This document shows positions 5,418 to 7,054 of a stretch of DNA of 7,054 nucleotides, piece by piece. Location: contig JAUWFX010000099.1 in NCBI GenBank assembly GCA_030606765.1, positions 1-7,054 on the forward strand. Reading direction: 5' to 3'. The position numbers and the translations under genes were made by a program. This DNA comes from Dehalococcoidia bacterium. GTDB taxonomy: Bacteria; Chloroflexota; Dehalococcoidia; GIF9; AB-539-J10. The notes beneath the pieces were generated by a model. The model saw only the letters and a program-made list of their open reading frames with translations, was not told where the DNA came from and made no database searches. Numbering within the stretch: the stretch's first letter is position 1; each line of letters opens with the position of its first letter.

Positions 5418-7054
5418 ATGGAAGAAATAAAAACCGGAGTTTATATCTGTCACTGCGGATTGAATATTGCGGGCACAGTTGATGTGGAAGAAGTAGCCAG
5501 ATATGCCCAAGATTTACCCTCAGTAGTGGTAGCTCGTGATTATCGGTATATGTGCTCCGACCCCGGGCAGGCACTTATTAAGGATGACATCAAGAACCTT
5601 GGTCTTAATCGGGTGGTGGTAGCTTCCTGTTCTCCTCGAATGCACGAGCCCACTTTCCGTCGAGCATGCCAGGATGCCGGGCTAAATCCTTATCTCTTTG
5701 AGATGGCTAACATTCGAGAGCATTGCTCCTGGGTTCATGATGACAGGCAAATAGCCACTGAGAAGGCTAAGGATTTGGTTCGGGCTGCGGTGAGGAGAGT
5801 TTTCTATAATGAGCCGCTGGAAATCAAAGAGAGGCCGCTTAATCCCAATGTCCTGGTAGTTGGTGGTGGCATCGCCGGCATACAAGCGGCATTGGACATT
5901 GCCAATGGTGAGCATAGGGTGTATCTGGTAGAGAAGGAGCCGTCGATTGGTGGTCATATGGCTCAGCTTGACAGGACATTTCCCACCCTGGATTGTTCCG
6001 AGTGCATTCTCACCCCGAAGATGACCGAAGTAGGTCAACATCCGTTCATCACACTTCTGGCCTATAGTGAGGTAGATCAGGTTTCTGGCTCGGTAGGCAA
6101 TTTTAAGGTTAGAGTGAGAAAGAAAGCTCGTTATGTAGATGAGGAAAAATGTACTGGCTGTGGCGTCTGTGAGGAAAAATGTCCCTGGAAGGTGAACAGT
6201 GAATTTGAGATGGGTTTAGGGAAGAGGGGAGTAATCTATATCCCCTTCGCCCAGGCCATTCCCAATGTAGCTACTATTGATAAAGAACGTTGTGTTTACT
6301 TTCTGAAAGGTAAATGCCGGGCTTGTGAGAAGTTCTGCGATGCCAGCGCCATTGATTTTGAGCAGAAGGATGAAATTATCGAGCTAGAGGTAGGCTCGAT
6401 TATCCTTACCACTGGCTACGACCTTTTCGATGCGGGGCGCATACCGCAATATGGTTATGGGAAATATGATAATGTCCTGACCGGGCTTGAGTTCGAGAGA
6501 ATGACCTGCGCTGGAGGACCAACCGAGGGGAAAATCCTCCTTAAGGATGGGCAGCAGCCTGAGAGTGTGGCGATTATCCACTGCGTTGGCAGCCGGGATG
6601 AGAATTATCACGAATATTGCTCCCGGGTTTGCTGCATGTATGCTCTTAAATACGCCCACCTCATAAAAGAGCTTACTCAGGCCGAAGTATATCAAATGTA
6701 TATTGACATGCGTTGCTTCGGGGAAGGATTCGAGGAATTCTATCGCCGTGTTTGCGATGAAGGTGTTAACTTTATTCGAGGCAAGGTAGCTAAAGTCACT
6801 GGCGTGGCGCTAACTGATGGGGAACGAGGGAAATTGGTTGTCATCACTGAAGACACGCTTTTGGGTGGAATAGTCCGAGTTCCCGTAGACATGGTAATTT
6901 TGTGCCCGGCTTTGGAGCCTCGCTTTGATGCTGAGGGTGTTGCCAAGATATTCACCATCAACCGCCGGGCGGATGGCTTCTTTATGGAAAAGCATGTGAA
7001 ACTTGACCCGGTAGCTACAGCTACAGATGGAGTGTTCATCGCTGGTTGCTGCGA
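5418..7054 (+). CDS. hdrA: Heterodisulfide reductase subunit A (HdrA), copy 2, 3' end outside the window
   Basis: The frame opens at ATG 5418 (MEEIKTGVYICHCG) and stays open to the window end, giving 545 complete codons of a protein expected to be near 650 residues. GGTGAT (5407-5412) is a suitable ribosome binding site 5 nt before it. An earlier ATG at 5413 stops after five codons. It carries the same blocks as copy 1: C11, C13, C46, C71; FAD fold GGGIAGIQAA; DCSECILTPKM; inserted clusters C245/C248/C251/C255 and C292/C300/C303/C307; CSRVCC at 401-406; IAGCC at the window edge. By my residue count 380 of 545 positions are identical to copy 1, with no gaps. Every cluster cysteine shared with copy 1 is kept, so it looks functional. 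The C-terminal ferredoxin domain is not visible. It lies after a terminator, so it likely starts a separate transcription unit, but I see no strong promoter. Confidence 0.94.
   Translation, partial: MEEIKTGVYICHCGLNIAGTVDVEEVARYAQDLPSVVVARDYRYMCSDPGQALIKDDIKNLGLNRVVVASCSPRMHEPTFRRACQDAGLNPYLFEMANIREHCSWVHDDRQIATEKAKDLVRAAVRRVFYNEPLEIKERPLNPNVLVVGGGIAGIQAALDIANGEHRVYLVEKEPSIGGHMAQLDRTFPTLDCSECILTPKMTEVGQHPFITLLAYSEVDQVSGSVGNFKVRVRKKARYVDEEKCTGCGVCEEKCPWKVNSEFEMGLGKRGVIYIPFAQAIPNVATIDKERCVYFLKGKCRACEKFCDASAIDFEQKDEIIELEVGSIILTTGYDLFDAGRIPQYGYGKYDNVLTGLEFERMTCAGGPTEGKILLKDGQQPESVAIIHCVGSRDENYHEYCSRVCCMYALKYAHLIKELTQAEVYQMYIDMRCFGEGFEEFYRRVCDEGVNFIRGKVAKVTGVALTDGERGKLVVITEDTLLGGIVRVPVDMVILCPALEPRFDAEGVAKIFTINRRADGFFMEKHVKLDPVATATDGVFIAGCC

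Overview
The window is 7,054 bp of compact bacterial DNA. All genes are on the + strand and the base composition is moderate, close to half G+C by eye. A fabD-nusB pair, standard for bacterial fatty acid synthesis and transcription antitermination, excludes an archaeal methanogen. The rest codes for heterodisulfide-reductase (Hdr) type iron-sulfur and flavin electron-transfer proteins, which points to a strict anaerobe. An uncultured Dehalococcoidia-like Chloroflexota or a Desulfobacterota would fit, but I cannot fix the phylum from these genes alone.

Layout: positions 1-703 hold the 3' end of fabD and a complete nusB, overlapping by one base. Positions 704-963 are a non-coding gap. It contains a weak hairpin after nusB, a good extended -10 promoter (832-860), and a terminator-like hairpin with a six-T run (893-935) lying between that promoter and the next gene. 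Positions 964-5264 form a four-gene cluster: an HdrC-HdrB fusion (HdrD-like), HdrA, MvhD, and a small protein joining a rubredoxin-like metal site to a cyclic-nucleotide-binding (Crp-type) domain with no DNA-binding domain. A strong intrinsic terminator (5310-5349) closes the cluster and sits inside a 10-bp inverted repeat. A second hdrA starts at 5418 and runs off the window end. It aligns with the first without a gap over 545 residues, at about 70% identity by my count.

How the genes work together (family knowledge plus inference): MvhD usually passes electrons through its [2Fe-2S] cluster to the FAD and [4Fe-4S] chain of HdrA, where flavin-based electron bifurcation can occur. The HdrC part carries one branch to the CCG-type clusters of the HdrB part, where a disulfide or other acceptor would be reduced. 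The window has no hydrogenase or formate dehydrogenase large subunit, no MetF/MetV and no membrane subunit, so the complex's donor and acceptor cannot be read here. Most worth following up: the rubredoxin-cNMP fusion as a possible small-molecule or redox regulator of the complex, the tandem HdrA paralogues in separate transcription units, the extra cysteines in MvhD, and the possible attenuator ahead of the cluster.
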